Source of the DNA: Verrucomicrobiales bacterium
Lineage (GTDB): Bacteria > Verrucomicrobiota > Verrucomicrobiia > Verrucomicrobiales > DEV007
Assembly (NCBI GenBank): GCA_016795385.1
Contig: JAEUHI010000025.1
Coordinates: 1-64,000 of the forward strand
Direction: 5' to 3'
Length of the DNA: 64,000 bases
The notes beneath the pieces were generated by a model. It worked only from the letters and a program-made list of their open reading frames with translations, was not told the origin of the DNA and ran no database searches. This document shows positions 26,376 through 36,786 of the stretch, piece after piece; positions within the stretch are counted from its first letter, which is position 1; every line of letters begins with the position of its first letter. A program made the position numbers and the translations under genes.

Positions 26376-27137
26376 TCAAATCCCGGCCTTCACGATGTCG
26401 GCGAAGCTCGCCGGATCGAGGCTGGCACCGCCGACGAGGAAGCCGTCGATGTCGGGCTGGGCGATGAGCTCGCCCGCGTTGCCCGGCTTCACGCTGCCGC
26501 CGTACTGGATGCGGACGGCGGCGGCGACATCGGCACCGAAAAGGCGCTCGAGGACGCTGCGGACGTAGCATTGGGTCTCCTGCGCCTGCTCCGGGGTCGC
26601 GGTGCGTCCGGTGCCGATCGCCCAGACGGGCTCGTAGGCGATGATGATGCCCGGCATCTGCGAGGCATCGATCCCGAGGAGGCTGCCCTCGAGCTGCTGC
26701 GAGAGGACGAACTCGAGCTGGCCTCCGTCGCGCTCTTCGAGCGATTCACCGATGCAGAGGATGGGGATGAGTCCAGCGGCAAGAGTCGCGTGGACCTTCT
26801 TGTTGATAACGACATCGTCCTCTCCGTAGAGCGAACGGCGCTCGCTGTGGCCGAGGATGACGTATTGGCAACCGACTTCCTTGAGCATCGCCGCACTCGT
26901 CTCGCCGGTAAAGGCACCGGAGGCCTCGTGCGACATGTTCTGCGCGGAAAGCCCCACAGCCGACTGGCCCGCCATCAATTCCGACGCTTTCGCGAGGGAG
27001 ACGAAGGGAGGGGCGATGACGATCTCGACCGCGGTCGGATCAGGGAAGTTCTTGAGGAAGGCGTCCAGGAAACCCGCCGTCTCGGACGGGGTCATGTTCA
27101 TCTTCCAGTTGGCGGCAATGACGTATTTTCGGCTCAT
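26376..27137 (-). CDS. tpiA: triosephosphate isomerase
   Basis: 253 residues. Active-site residues are all present: N10 and K12 in AANWKMN, H97 in ILGHSERRS, E169 in IIAYEPVWAIGTG, and the phosphate loop YGGSVKPGNA. It interconverts dihydroxyacetone phosphate and glyceraldehyde 3-phosphate in the cytoplasm. It is last in a gap-pgk-tpiA run, 38 bp after pgk, with a heptanucleotide repeat filling the gap. The start is preceded by CCCATCT directly before ATG, also seen at gpmI. Confidence 0.98.
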   Translation of the reverse strand: MSRKYVIAANWKMNMTPSETAGFLDAFLKNFPDPTAVEIVIAPPFVSLAKASELMAGQSAVGLSAQNMSHEASGAFTGETSAAMLKEVGCQYVILGHSERRSLYGEDDVVINKKVHATLAAGLIPILCIGESLEERDGGQLEFVLSQQLEGSLLGIDASQMPGIIIAYEPVWAIGTGRTATPEQAQETQCYVRSVLERLFGADVAAAVRIQYGGSVKPGNAGELIAQPDIDGFLVGGASLDPASFADIVKAGI

Positions 27138-27141
27138 AGAT

Positions 27142-27169
27142 GGGTCACGGGTCAGTGGTCACGGGTGAA
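27142..27169. repeat. 7-bp tandem repeat (STRR-like), about 4 units
   Basis: Units GGGTCAC, GGGTCAG, TGGTCAC and GGGTGAA fill the 38-bp gap between the pgk stop and the tpiA start. The period is exactly seven. It is one of four heptanucleotide arrays in the window with different unit sequences. Confidence 0.6.
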
Positions 27170-27175
27170 GGGAAA

Positions 27176-28378
27176 TCACTTGTCGTCAAGAGCGGCGATG
27201 CCGGGGAGCTCCTTGCCCTCGAGCAGCTCGAGGGAGGCGCCGCCGCCGGTGGACATGTGGTCCATCTGGTCGCCGAAGCCGAACTGGTTGGCCGCGGTGA
27301 CGGAGTCTCCGCCGCCGACGATCTTGATGGCCTTCTTGTTGTCAGCGATGGCTTTGCCAACGGCCTTGGTGCCGATGTCGAAGCCACGCTTTTCAAAGAC
27401 GCCCATGGGTCCGTTCCAGATAATGGTGCCGGCCTCGGCGATCTTTTTGGAGAATTCCTCGATGGCCTTGTCGCCGATGTCGATGCCCTCGCGATCCTCG
27501 GGGATCGCTCCGCCTTCACCCCAGATGCCGGTGCATTCGGTGGGCGCGTCGTCACGGAACTCGGCGGTGTGGCGCGTGTCGGCGGGAAGGAGGAATTCGA
27601 TCCCGTTCTTCTCGGCCTTGTCGAGGATCTGCAGGGCGAGGTCGGTCTTGTCGGGCTCGGCGAGGCTCTTGCCGATCTGGTAACCCTGGGCGAGACGGAA
27701 GGTGTTGGCCATGGCGCCCCCGATGATGAAGGCGTCGGCCTTGCCCATGAGACGGTTGAGCACCTCGATCTTGTCGGAAACCTTGGCTCCGCCCATAATC
27801 ACGACGAAAGGACGGGCCGGCTCCTCGAGTTTTTCGACGAGGTATTCGAGCTCCTTCTCGACGAGGAACCCCATCGCACAGGGGCTGAGGTATTCGGTGA
27901 CACCCGCGGTGGAGGCGTGGGCGCGGTGGGCGGTGCCGAAGGCATCGTTCACGTAGAGATCGCCGAGGGAGGCGAGTTGTTTGGAGAAATCGGCATCGTT
28001 GGCCTCTTCACCGGGATAGAAGCGGACGTTTTCGAGGAGGAGGACTTCGCCATCCTTCATCGCGGCGACGGCGGCCTCGGCTTTCTCACCGATACAGTCT
28101 TCGACGAAATGCACGGGAGCATCGATCAGCTCGCCGAGACGGACGGCGGCAGGCTTCAGCGAATACTTGGGATTCACCGCGGCCTTGGGACGACCGAGGT
28201 GGGACATGAGGATGACCTTCGCACCCGCCTTGGCGAGGTGATCGATCGAGGGAACCGCCGCGGTGATGCGGGTGTCGTCGGTGATCTGGAGGTTGTCATC
28301 GAGCGGCACGTTGAAATCGACGCGCATGAGGACGCGTTTGCCGGCAGGTGAAAGGTCGCGGATGGAGAGTTTGGACAT
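27176..28378 (-). CDS. pgk: phosphoglycerate kinase
   Basis: 400 residues from MSKLSIRDLSPAGKRVLMRVDFNVPLD. The signature RVDFNVPL, the substrate-binding SHLGRPKAAVNP, the nucleotide segment around VIMGGAKVSDKIEVL and the C-terminal GGGDSVTAANQFG are present. It transfers phosphate from 1,3-bisphosphoglycerate to ADP. The frame is open 66 codons upstream, across a terminator-like hairpin, so the later Met is used. It sits between gap and tpiA. Confidence 0.98.
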   Translation of the reverse strand: MSKLSIRDLSPAGKRVLMRVDFNVPLDDNLQITDDTRITAAVPSIDHLAKAGAKVILMSHLGRPKAAVNPKYSLKPAAVRLGELIDAPVHFVEDCIGEKAEAAVAAMKDGEVLLLENVRFYPGEEANDADFSKQLASLGDLYVNDAFGTAHRAHASTAGVTEYLSPCAMGFLVEKELEYLVEKLEEPARPFVVIMGGAKVSDKIEVLNRLMGKADAFIIGGAMANTFRLAQGYQIGKSLAEPDKTDLALQILDKAEKNGIEFLLPADTRHTAEFRDDAPTECTGIWGEGGAIPEDREGIDIGDKAIEEFSKKIAEAGTIIWNGPMGVFEKRGFDIGTKAVGKAIADNKKAIKIVGGGDSVTAANQFGFGDQMDHMSTGGGASLELLEGKELPGIAALDDK

Positions 28379-28444
28379 GGCAGGGGTGCGGTCTTCGGCC
28401 GCGGGGAGATTGGGAGTGATGAAGTCGCGGAGCGGAGGGGAAAG

Positions 28445-28480
28445 AAAAAAGCGCCCGCCAACCGGGCGGTCGGGGGCGCT
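28445..28480 (-). terminator. intrinsic terminator-like hairpin between gap and pgk
   Basis: On the minus strand a GC-rich stem (AGCGCCC ... GGGCGCT, with further pairing CCGCCC/GGGCGG inside) is followed directly by TTTTTTC. It lies about 40 bp after the gap stop. It should end or attenuate the gap transcript, so pgk-tpiA would need readthrough or their own promoter. Confidence 0.7.
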
Positions 28481-28518
28481 CCTTTCCTGAAAAAGTACCA
28501 ACAAATACCGGCTCGGGA

Positions 28519-30002
<1,484 letters not shown>

Positions 30003-30710
30003 ATGAAAAAATTAATCGTCGTCGTCAATGACTTGGAGCGCTCCGGCAAGTCCACTGTGGCCCGCACGCTCTCTCACCACCTCAAATCCGAAGAGGTGAA
30101 ACACCTCCTCGTCACATCCAACGAGATGGACATGACGGACTCCTTCCCGGGCGAGTTCTGGGATCTGGAGGACCAGTTCGAAGTTTCTCAGTTGATCGCC
30201 GCGGTCGATCGCCATGATGCGGTCGTGGTCGATGTCCATTCCGGGGCGGCCCGCAACTGGGGTGACCTCTTTGAATCGGAGGACCTCGAAAATCTGCTTG
30301 CCGAGATCGACGCCGAGATGGTCCTCGTCATCCCCAACACCCGCACCGAACGTTGCAACGAGGAAATCTGCGACCTCACCGAGATCTTCTCCGACCAGGC
30401 CAACTACGTCATCGTCCATCTCCCGGGCGAAAAACGCAGCGAAATGAAGTGGAAAGGCAGCCCCGCCGAGAAGGCGATCCGCTACCTCGGAGCCAGCGAT
30501 ATCGAACTCCCCGGGATCTCGGACGATCTCCAGACCGCCCTCGACAACGCGGACCTGGATCTTTCCGAGGCTCTCAACAAGCCGTCGGCGCTCCCCCGCT
30601 TCGCCGAGGTGCAGGTCACCCAGTGGCTCGAGCGCGCGTCCTCCTGCCTCATGGCCGGAAACGAGCACCTCATTCCGGACTCTTCCGGCACGGTGGCGCT
30701 CGACTACTGA
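30003..30710 (+). CDS. orphan P-loop NTPase, ParA/MinD-like fold
   Basis: 235 residues. The N-terminus MKKLIVVVNDLERSGKSTVARTLSHHL is a strand followed by a phosphate loop containing SGKST. A Walker B-like strand follows, AVVVDVHSGAARNWGDL, then MVLVIPNTRTERCNEEI and YVIVHLPGEKRSEMKWK, which matches the ParA/SIMIBI order. It lacks the deviant KGGxGKS loop lysine that defines ParA/MinD dimer ATPases, so partition activity is doubtful. It has its own promoter and a strong bidirectional terminator, so it is a monocistronic gene. The substrate is unknown. Confidence 0.75.
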   Translation: MKKLIVVVNDLERSGKSTVARTLSHHLKSEEVKHLLVTSNEMDMTDSFPGEFWDLEDQFEVSQLIAAVDRHDAVVVDVHSGAARNWGDLFESEDLENLLAEIDAEMVLVIPNTRTERCNEEICDLTEIFSDQANYVIVHLPGEKRSEMKWKGSPAEKAIRYLGASDIELPGISDDLQTALDNADLDLSEALNKPSALPRFAEVQVTQWLERASSCLMAGNEHLIPDSSGTVALDY

Positions 30711-30740
30711 TCCTCCGGTATCGGCAAACTCACTCTCGAA

Positions 30741-30770
30741 AAAGGTCTCCAGCGATGGAGGCCTTTTTTC
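30741..30770. terminator. bidirectional intrinsic terminator
   Basis: AAGGTCTCC - AGCGAT - GGAGGCCTT forms a 9-bp stem with one G.T pair. It is followed by TTTTTTC on the plus strand and mirrored by a T-run on the minus strand. It separates the convergent P-loop gene and rph, serving both. Confidence 0.85.
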
Positions 30771-30782
30771 TTGGACGCCGCA

Positions 30783-31550
30783 TCACCCGATCCGGGTCAG
30801 GATCTCGAGATTCGCGGTCGGGTCGAATCGATCGAGCGCCTCCCGTTGGGCGGCGATCAGTTCGCCAATCCCTTTTTTCCCCAGACGCAGCATTTCCGCC
30901 ATCTCCTCCTCGGTGAAAGTCGCTTCCTCTCCGGTGCCCTGGACCTCGATGAGCCGGAGGTCTTCGGTCATGGCGTAGTTGAAATCAACGGCCGCGTCCT
31001 TGTCCTCGTGGTAATTGAGGTCGAGGCAGCAGACCTCCTTCCAGACGCCGGCACTGACCGCCGCCGCGAGTTGGCGCATGGGCGATTTCGTCATCTTCTT
31101 GGCGGCAATAAAACGGCGGAAGGCCATCTCGGCGGCCACCACCGCACCGGTGATCGAGGCGGTGCGGGTCCCCCCGTCGGCGCGCAACACGTCGCAATCG
31201 ATCCAAAGGGTCCGCACTCCCAGGCCCTGGAGGTCGATCACCGCCCGCAGGCTGCGACCGATGAGACGCTGGATCTCGGAACTGCGACCGTCGAGTTTGC
31301 CCCGGCTGATGTCTCGTGGCTTCCGCTGCAGGGTCGAGTATGGCAGCATGTTGTATTCGGCGGTGAGCCAGCCGCCCGGAACTCCCTGGGCCTTCATCCA
31401 CGGCGGCACGCCCGTCTCCAGCATCGCGCTGCAGATCACGCGCGTTTCGCCGAAATTCACGAGGACACTCCCGTGGGCGAGCGGGGCGATGTCGAGTTGG
31501 AACCCGACTTCGCGCATCGCGTCGGGGGTGCGGCCATCAATTCGATTCAT
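30783..31550 (-). CDS. rph: ribonuclease PH
   Basis: 255 residues from MNRIDGRTPDAMREVGFQLD. RNase PH motifs: GSVLVNFGETRVICSAML, WLTAEYNMLPYSTLQRKPRD with the phosphate and RNA-binding Arg residues, RTLWIDCDVLRADGGTRTASI and DLNYHEDKDAAVDFNYAM. It trims tRNA 3' ends phosphorolytically. The frame stays open 419 codons further upstream because it runs antisense to lpxK; that extension is rejected. It is divergent from lpxK with a 102-bp gap. Confidence 0.97.
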   Translation of the reverse strand: MNRIDGRTPDAMREVGFQLDIAPLAHGSVLVNFGETRVICSAMLETGVPPWMKAQGVPGGWLTAEYNMLPYSTLQRKPRDISRGKLDGRSSEIQRLIGRSLRAVIDLQGLGVRTLWIDCDVLRADGGTRTASITGAVVAAEMAFRRFIAAKKMTKSPMRQLAAAVSAGVWKEVCCLDLNYHEDKDAAVDFNYAMTEDLRLIEVQGTGEEATFTEEEMAEMLRLGKKGIGELIAAQREALDRFDPTANLEILTRIG

Positions 31551-31652
31551 GAACCCCGTCCATGCTCTAAGACGCATCCCTTTGCAAGCGTTCACATTCG
31601 CGGTTGCGTCGCGGACGGTTGCCACGACCGTTGACGCCGCCCTCAAGCCCCC

Positions 31653-32843
31653 ATGTCGCAAGCCCGGGAAAAACTCGAACAGTTCGCCGTGGACGTCATC
31701 CTCGACCGTCGCAAGGGGGTGCGTGCGTCCATGCTGCGCGGTCTCCTCGGCGGTCTTTCGAAGGTCTATGAGTTCGCGGTGAGCACCCGCCTCATGCTCT
31801 ACCGCAACCGCATCCTCCGTGAACGGAATCTCGGGTGCCTCGTCGTCAGCATCGGCAACCTCACCGTCGGTGGGACCGGCAAAACCCCCGTCGTCGAAAA
31901 ATTCGCCCGCTCCCTCCAGGACGGTGGTCGGCGTGTGGCCATCCTCAGCCGGGGATACAAGTCCGTGAAACAGCCCTTTCTCAAGCGCCTCGCCGGGAAG
32001 ATCCAGGGGAAAAACGAGATCGACCCGCCGCGTGTCGTCAGCGATGGCAAATCCCTCCTCCTCGATTCCAAAACCGCCGGCGACGAGCCCTACATGCTCG
32101 CCGCGAACCTGCGCGACATCCCCGTCGTGGTCGACAAAGACCGCGTGAAGAGCGGCAAACACGCCATTTCCGAATTCAACTGCGACACCCTCATCCTCGA
32201 CGACGGGCTGCAATACCTGCGCCTGCGCCACCGTCTCGACATCGTTCTCGTGGATCGCTGGCAGCCATTCGGCACCGAGCGGCTCCTCCCCCGCGGCACC
32301 TTGCGGGAACCTCCCCGGAACCTGAAACGGGCCTCCTACATTTTCATTACCAAGTGCAACGGTGAGCCGAACGACGAACTCATCGAGCGCATCCGCAAAT
32401 ACAACCGCACCGCCGAGATCATCGAGTGCGAACATCGCCCCCGATACCTCCAGCATATCGAGACCCGCGCCACCGCGCCGCTGGAATCGCTGCAGGGAAA
32501 ACGGGTCGGCACCGTCAGCGCCATCGCCGTGCCCGAGAGCTTCGAGGACGGCGTCCGCAAGCTCGGGGCGACCATCGAGGCGACGTGTCGGTTCATGGAT
32601 CACCACCGCTTCACCGAGCAGGAGATCATCACCTTCATCAACTGCTGCGTGGAGTCGGACGTGGACATGATCATCACCACGGAGAAAGATGCCGTCCGTT
32701 TCCCCCGACTCGGACGACTCGATGTGCCGATCTATTTTCTGCGCGTCGAGATCGGGATCCTCAGCAACGAGGAAAGCTTTGAGCAGTGCATCACCCGGAT
32801 CTGCCAACCCCGCCCCGAAACCGAGGCTCGCCGCTTTTTTTGA
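31653..32843 (+). CDS. lpxK: tetraacyldisaccharide 4'-kinase
   Basis: 396 residues, longer than the usual roughly 330 because of an extended middle (about 105-125) and N-terminus. Walker A is at [19 protein letters not shown]; then [11 protein letters not shown], the DEPYMLA segment, [30 protein letters not shown] and [12 protein letters not shown]. It phosphorylates the 4' position of the lipid A disaccharide at the inner membrane, so the organism makes lipid A. One amphipathic N-terminal segment (about 25-50) should dock it to the membrane. DUF456 follows 36 bp later. Confidence 0.96.
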   Translation: MSQAREKLEQFAVDVILDRRKGVRASMLRGLLGGLSKVYEFAVSTRLMLYRNRILRERNLGCLVVSIGNLTVGGTGKTPVVEKFARSLQDGGRRVAILSRGYKSVKQPFLKRLAGKIQGKNEIDPPRVVSDGKSLLLDSKTAGDEPYMLAANLRDIPVVVDKDRVKSGKHAISEFNCDTLILDDGLQYLRLRHRLDIVLVDRWQPFGTERLLPRGTLREPPRNLKRASYIFITKCNGEPNDELIERIRKYNRTAEIIECEHRPRYLQHIETRATAPLESLQGKRVGTVSAIAVPESFEDGVRKLGATIEATCRFMDHHRFTEQEIITFINCCVESDVDMIITTEKDAVRFPRLGRLDVPIYFLRVEIGILSNEESFEQCITRICQPRPETEARRFF

Positions 32844-32879
32844 ACGACGATCCCGCTTTCACTTTCCCATCTTTTCGAC

Positions 32880-33425
32880 ATGCCTCCCATCCTCGCCGCC
32901 TGGTTCGACTTCTTCACAAGCGACGGACTCAAGGACACCCTCATCTGGTCGGCCGTCGTGATTCTCCTGGTGGTCGGATTCCTCGGCACCTTTCTCCCCG
33001 TGCTGCCGGGCACCACGCTGATCATCGGAGCCTCTTTCCTATTCTACTTCACGATGGGCATGGAATCGTCCGGTCTCGCCTGGCAGGGACTTGTCTTCAT
33101 CGGGATCCTCTACGGGCTCTCCATCCTGCTCGACTGGGTCAGCGGCGCCCTCGGCGCGAAATGGTTCGGCTCCAGCAAGTGGGGCATCGTTGGCGCCATC
33201 CTCGGCGGCATCGTCGGGCTCTTTTTCGGGCTTCCGGGACTCATCGTCGGCCCCATCGCCGGCGTCTTCATCTTCGAGATCTTCGTCGCGAAGAAGGAAG
33301 TGAAGGAAGCCGGCCACTCCACCGTCGGCACCGTCGTCGGCGGCATCGCCGGCATCCTCGGACGCGTCGCGCTCGCCCTTGGGATGATCGGGTGGTTCGT
33401 CGTGGACGTGTTTGTCGTGAATTGA
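32880..33425 (+). CDS. DUF456 family integral membrane protein
   Basis: 181 residues, almost entirely hydrophobic. It has the glycine-rich DUF456 pattern: LVVGFLGTFLPVLPGTTLIIGASFLFYF, then a helix with the DWVSGALGAKWFGSSKWG motif, and GGIVGLFFGLPGLIVGPIAGVFIFE, ending with one more helix. The function of the family is unknown. It is downstream of lpxK by 36 bp and probably cotranscribed, which hints at an envelope role. Confidence 0.92.
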   Translation: MPPILAAWFDFFTSDGLKDTLIWSAVVILLVVGFLGTFLPVLPGTTLIIGASFLFYFTMGMESSGLAWQGLVFIGILYGLSILLDWVSGALGAKWFGSSKWGIVGAILGGIVGLFFGLPGLIVGPIAGVFIFEIFVAKKEVKEAGHSTVGTVVGGIAGILGRVALALGMIGWFVVDVFVVN

Positions 33426-33571
33426 GCGAAGGGCCTCGGGGGCAGGAGCTCTCCCCGGGATTCGATTTCCGGTAATGTCTCCCTCCGGTGGCGCAACTAT
33501 CCGGTTGGAGATTCAGGCCCCCGTATCACCGCGTGGCCTTCCGGATCCCGAAGCCGCCCCTCGACACGCCA

Positions 33572-34660
33572 ATGATTCCACGTCCCAAACTCACCCTGGT
33601 CCTTTGCCTGACGGCTGTTCTCACGACGACCATGTGCTTGTCTCCGGTCGCCTTCAGCGCCAGCCCGAACGTGCTCAAGAAACAGGTCGCCAAACTGAAG
33701 AAGCAGATCCGGAAACTGAAAAACCAACTCGCCAACGCCACCCGGCCTGTTCCCGACTGGATCGAATTCGTCAATGTCGGCCTCCCCGGCAATCCGGCCG
33801 ATCCGATCGACGGAGACGCCGCTGTCGCCGGCACCCAGAATTTCGGGTCGGTCCCATACGAATTCCGCATCGCCAAATACGAGGTCACGCTCGCCCAATA
33901 CACCGCATTCCTCAATGCCGTCGCCGCGACCGACACCTACAACCTCTACAACGCCAACCTCGCCTCCGACGCCAATGTCGCGGGCATTGCCCGCTCGGGG
34001 ACGCCCGGGTCCTACACCTACGCGACCTTCGGCAACGCCGCCCGTCCGGTCAGCTATGTGAGTTGGTTTGATGCGGCCCGCTTCTGCAACTGGCTCCACC
34101 ACGGACGCCCCACAGGAGCACAAAACAACGACACCACCGAGACGGGAGCTTACCCGCTCTACGGCGCAACCGCCGGAGTCGCCATCGAGCGGGCTCCCGG
34201 TTCCCTCTATTGGCTTCCCGGCGACGACGAATGGTACAAGGTCGCCTATTACCAGCCGCCGGGCACCGGTGGAGGAGACACCGATGGATACTGGACCTAC
34301 CCGACCCGGAGCAACAGCCTGCCGGGAAACCAGCCCGGCGCCTTTCCCGTCGTCAATCAGGCGAATTTCCGCTTGGGAAGCAACCTTTTCTCCATCACCC
34401 AGAGCAGCACCTACGACTCCCAGCAGAATTATCTCGCGCCGGTGGGCCTCTATCAGGGATCCGCCACCTTCTTCGGTGCCTTCGACCTTGGCGGCAACGT
34501 CGCCGAGTGGACCGATGGTATCCCGAGTTCCGGAAACCGTGCTACGCGCGGGGGAGGCTGGCCCCACTACGGAAGCCAGCTCAATGCCAACAGCAGGAAT
34601 GCGACGCCGCCCACGACGGAGTCCTCATCCATCGGCTTCCGGGTGGCCACGAAGCCGTGA
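33572..34660 (+). CDS. exported SUMF1/FGE-like formylglycine-generating enzyme domain protein
   Basis: 362 residues from MIPRPKLTLVLCLTAVL. A signal peptide (to about residue 30) is followed by a short coiled coil (VLKKQVAKLKKQIRKLKNQL) and the FGE-sulfatase domain: YEVTLAQYTAFLNAVA, PVSYVSWFDAARFCNWLHHG, the GALYWLPGDDEWYKVAYY-type motif, DLGGNVAEWTDG and the end RGGGWPHY...IGFRVA. The two cysteines of true formylglycine-generating enzymes are not evident, so it may be a binding or structural relative. The frame from 33488 adds 28 residues before the signal peptide and is rejected. Confidence 0.87.
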   Translation: MIPRPKLTLVLCLTAVLTTTMCLSPVAFSASPNVLKKQVAKLKKQIRKLKNQLANATRPVPDWIEFVNVGLPGNPADPIDGDAAVAGTQNFGSVPYEFRIAKYEVTLAQYTAFLNAVAATDTYNLYNANLASDANVAGIARSGTPGSYTYATFGNAARPVSYVSWFDAARFCNWLHHGRPTGAQNNDTTETGAYPLYGATAGVAIERAPGSLYWLPGDDEWYKVAYYQPPGTGGGDTDGYWTYPTRSNSLPGNQPGAFPVVNQANFRLGSNLFSITQSSTYDSQQNYLAPVGLYQGSATFFGAFDLGGNVAEWTDGIPSSGNRATRGGGWPHYGSQLNANSRNATPPTTESSSIGFRVATKP

Positions 34661-34681
34661 CAGCCGGCGCGCCTTGCGGGT

Positions 34682-36265
34682 TCACAGGATCCTGTCGAGG
34701 AGATACCCACGCAGATCCGAGATCGCGATGCGCTCCTGCTTCATCGAGTCGCGCTCGCGGATCGTGACGGTGTCCTTCAGCTCGTCGCCATTCTCGCCGA
34801 GCGTGTCGAAGTCGATCGTCACACACCACGGGGTGCCGATTTCATCCTGACGGCGGTAGCGGCGACCGATCGCGGCGGCTTCGTCATAGAAGACGGTCAT
34901 GAAGGGCGTCAGCATCTTCTGCACCTCGCGCGCCTTGGCGACGAGCTCGGGCTTGTTCTTCAGGAGCGGGAAAACACCGACCTTGATCGGGGCGATGCGC
35001 GGGGAGAAACGCATCACGACGCGGGTCTCCTCCTTGCCTTTCTCATCCGCCACCGTCTCCTCATCGTAGGCCTCGCAGATGAGGGCGAGCACGGTGCGGT
35101 CACATCCGGCACTGGGCTCGACGACGTGCGGCAGGAGCTTTTCCTTCGACTCTTCGTCGAAGTATTCGAGCGATTTGCCCGAGCCCTTCTGATGGACACC
35201 GAGATCGTAGTCGCTGCGGTAGGCGATGCCCTCCAGCTCCTGGATCCCGAAGGGGAATTCGTACTCGATGTCGTAGGTCTTCGCCGAATAGAAGGCGCGC
35301 TCGCCGTCGGGGATGTCGACGACGTGAAGATGCTCGCGCGGGATCCCGATCTCTTCGTAAAACTTGAGACGCGCCTCGAGCCACTCATCAGTGAGCCTCA
35401 GACCGTCTTCGGGACGGCAGAAATACTCGATCTCCATCTGCTCGAACTCGCGCGACCGGAAGGTGAAGTTGCGTGGATTGATCTCGTTGCGGAAGCTCTT
35501 CCCGATCTGGGCGATCCCGAAGGGCAGCTTCACCCGCGAGGTCTCGAGCACGTTCTTGAACTGCACGAAAATCGACTGGGCCGTCTCGGGGCGGAGGTAG
35601 GCGATCGCATTCTCGTCATTCTCATCCGACGAGGCCCCCATCTGCGTCTTGAACATCAAATTGAAGGCACGCGGTTCGGTGAGCAGCGATCCGTTCTCCG
35701 GATTGAAACGGGTCGTGCCCTCGACCGCTTCGGTCCGCTCGCCGGCGAGTTCCAGCGCCTTCGGCGAGATCTGCTTGTCGGAGAGGAACTGGGCGAAATA
35801 CTGGCGTGCCGTCTTGCGGGCCTTGTTTTCATCCTCGCCCTCCTTGGCCAGCACCGCGTAGTCGCGGGTGACGCTCCATCCGGAATCCGGGTGCGACGCC
35901 CCCGTGAAATGATAGACCGTGCCCGACTGCGCCGGGATCTGGTCGGCCCGGAGACGCGCCTTGCTGAGAAGGCAGTCGCACATGGGGTCGGAGAAACCGC
36001 CGACGTGCCCCGAGGCCTTCAAGACGGCCTGGTGAGTGAGGATCGATCCATCGAGACCCACGATGTCCTCGCGCTCCTGCACGATTTTCCGCCACCAGTA
36101 TTCCTTCAGGTTGCGCTTCAACTCCGCACCCAGCGGACCGTAATCCCAGCATCCGTTGAGACCGCCGTAGATCTCCGCCGACTGGAAGATGAAACCGCGC
36201 CGCTTGCAAAGGCTGACGATCTTTTCCATCAGGACGGTGTTTTTTTCGGAAGCGGCTTCGCTCAT
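34682..36265 (-). CDS. glyS: glycyl-tRNA synthetase, class II homodimeric type
   Basis: 527 residues. The eukaryote-like alpha2 GlyRS pattern is clear: GFIFQSAEIYGGLNGCWDYGPLG, DGSILTHQAVLKASGHVGGF, motif 2 around IGKSFRNEINPRNFTFRSREFEQMEIEYF, and motif 3 VEPSAGCDRTVLALICEAY. The anticodon domain follows from PRIAPIKVGVFPLL. It charges tRNA-Gly. This is the single-chain form, not the glyQ/glyS tetramer of E. coli. The upstream region (36266-36505) contains an imperfect GC-rich hairpin near 36310-36340 whose role is unclear. Confidence 0.97.
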   Translation of the reverse strand: MSEAASEKNTVLMEKIVSLCKRRGFIFQSAEIYGGLNGCWDYGPLGAELKRNLKEYWWRKIVQEREDIVGLDGSILTHQAVLKASGHVGGFSDPMCDCLLSKARLRADQIPAQSGTVYHFTGASHPDSGWSVTRDYAVLAKEGEDENKARKTARQYFAQFLSDKQISPKALELAGERTEAVEGTTRFNPENGSLLTEPRAFNLMFKTQMGASSDENDENAIAYLRPETAQSIFVQFKNVLETSRVKLPFGIAQIGKSFRNEINPRNFTFRSREFEQMEIEYFCRPEDGLRLTDEWLEARLKFYEEIGIPREHLHVVDIPDGERAFYSAKTYDIEYEFPFGIQELEGIAYRSDYDLGVHQKGSGKSLEYFDEESKEKLLPHVVEPSAGCDRTVLALICEAYDEETVADEKGKEETRVVMRFSPRIAPIKVGVFPLLKNKPELVAKAREVQKMLTPFMTVFYDEAAAIGRRYRRQDEIGTPWCVTIDFDTLGENGDELKDTVTIRERDSMKQERIAISDLRGYLLDRIL

Positions 36266-36398
36266 GGCAGGGAATTTTGAGAAAATTTAAAAAGGGGCTC
36301 ACAAGATAACCGCGGACTCCTTTCCGCAAGGGGAAAGTCCGGGACGCCCGCGGACAGCTCCAGAACGGGTCAAAGGTCCCCGAAAGCGGGATTTTCCC

Positions 36399-36427
36399 TT
36401 GACCCGGCCGCAAATCTGCGGACATTG
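36399..36427 (+). promoter_or_regulatory. possible rpmB promoter
   Basis: TTGACC (36399-36404) with ACATTG or GACATT 16-17 bases later, leaving roughly 80 bases to the rpmB ATG. The -35 is good, the -10 is weak. Confidence 0.3.
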
Positions 36428-36505
36428 CCCGCCCCGCAGGTCACGCCCCGGCCAGACGCCCCACGGCAACCACCTGCCCCCGAAACCTTTCAACGGATCC
36501 CAGCC

Positions 36506-36769
36506 ATGTCCAGAGTTTGCCAAATCACCGGAGCGAAAGTTTGCACCGGAAACAAAATTCATCGCAGCGGACGCGCGAAAAAGAAGGGCGGGATCGGTCG
36601 TCACGTCACCGAAACGGTCAAGCGCCAGTTCAAGCCCAATCTCCGCGACAAGCGCGTCTGGGTTCCCGAGCTCGGCAAATACGTCCGTGTCCGCGTCAGC
36701 GCCCGTGGCCTCAAGACGATCGACAAGAACGGGGCCTACAAGACGCTCAAGCAAGCCGGCTTGATCTGA
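36506..36769 (+). CDS. rpmB: 50S ribosomal protein L28
   Basis: 87 residues from MSRVCQITGAKVCTGNKIHR. L28 hallmarks are present: CxITG near the N-terminus, SGRAKKKGGIGRHV, KRQFKPNLRDKRVWVPELG and RVSARGLKTIDKNGAY. It is not next to rpmG, its usual partner. A hypothetical gene starts 17 bp downstream and clpS follows that, so the three may form one transcript. Confidence 0.97.
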   Translation: MSRVCQITGAKVCTGNKIHRSGRAKKKGGIGRHVTETVKRQFKPNLRDKRVWVPELGKYVRVRVSARGLKTIDKNGAYKTLKQAGLI

Positions 36770-36786
36770 TTTCCCGGGTGTCGGGT

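Noticed and set aside
30783..32807. 674-residue frame fusing rph with an N-terminal region
   Set aside because: The first 419 codons lie antisense to lpxK, a well-supported gene. RNase PH begins at MNRIDGRTPD (31550).
33572..34660. Sulfatase-activating enzyme partner of a sulfatase
   Set aside because: There is no sulfatase gene in the window and the catalytic cysteines of FGE are not evident, so function is left at family level.
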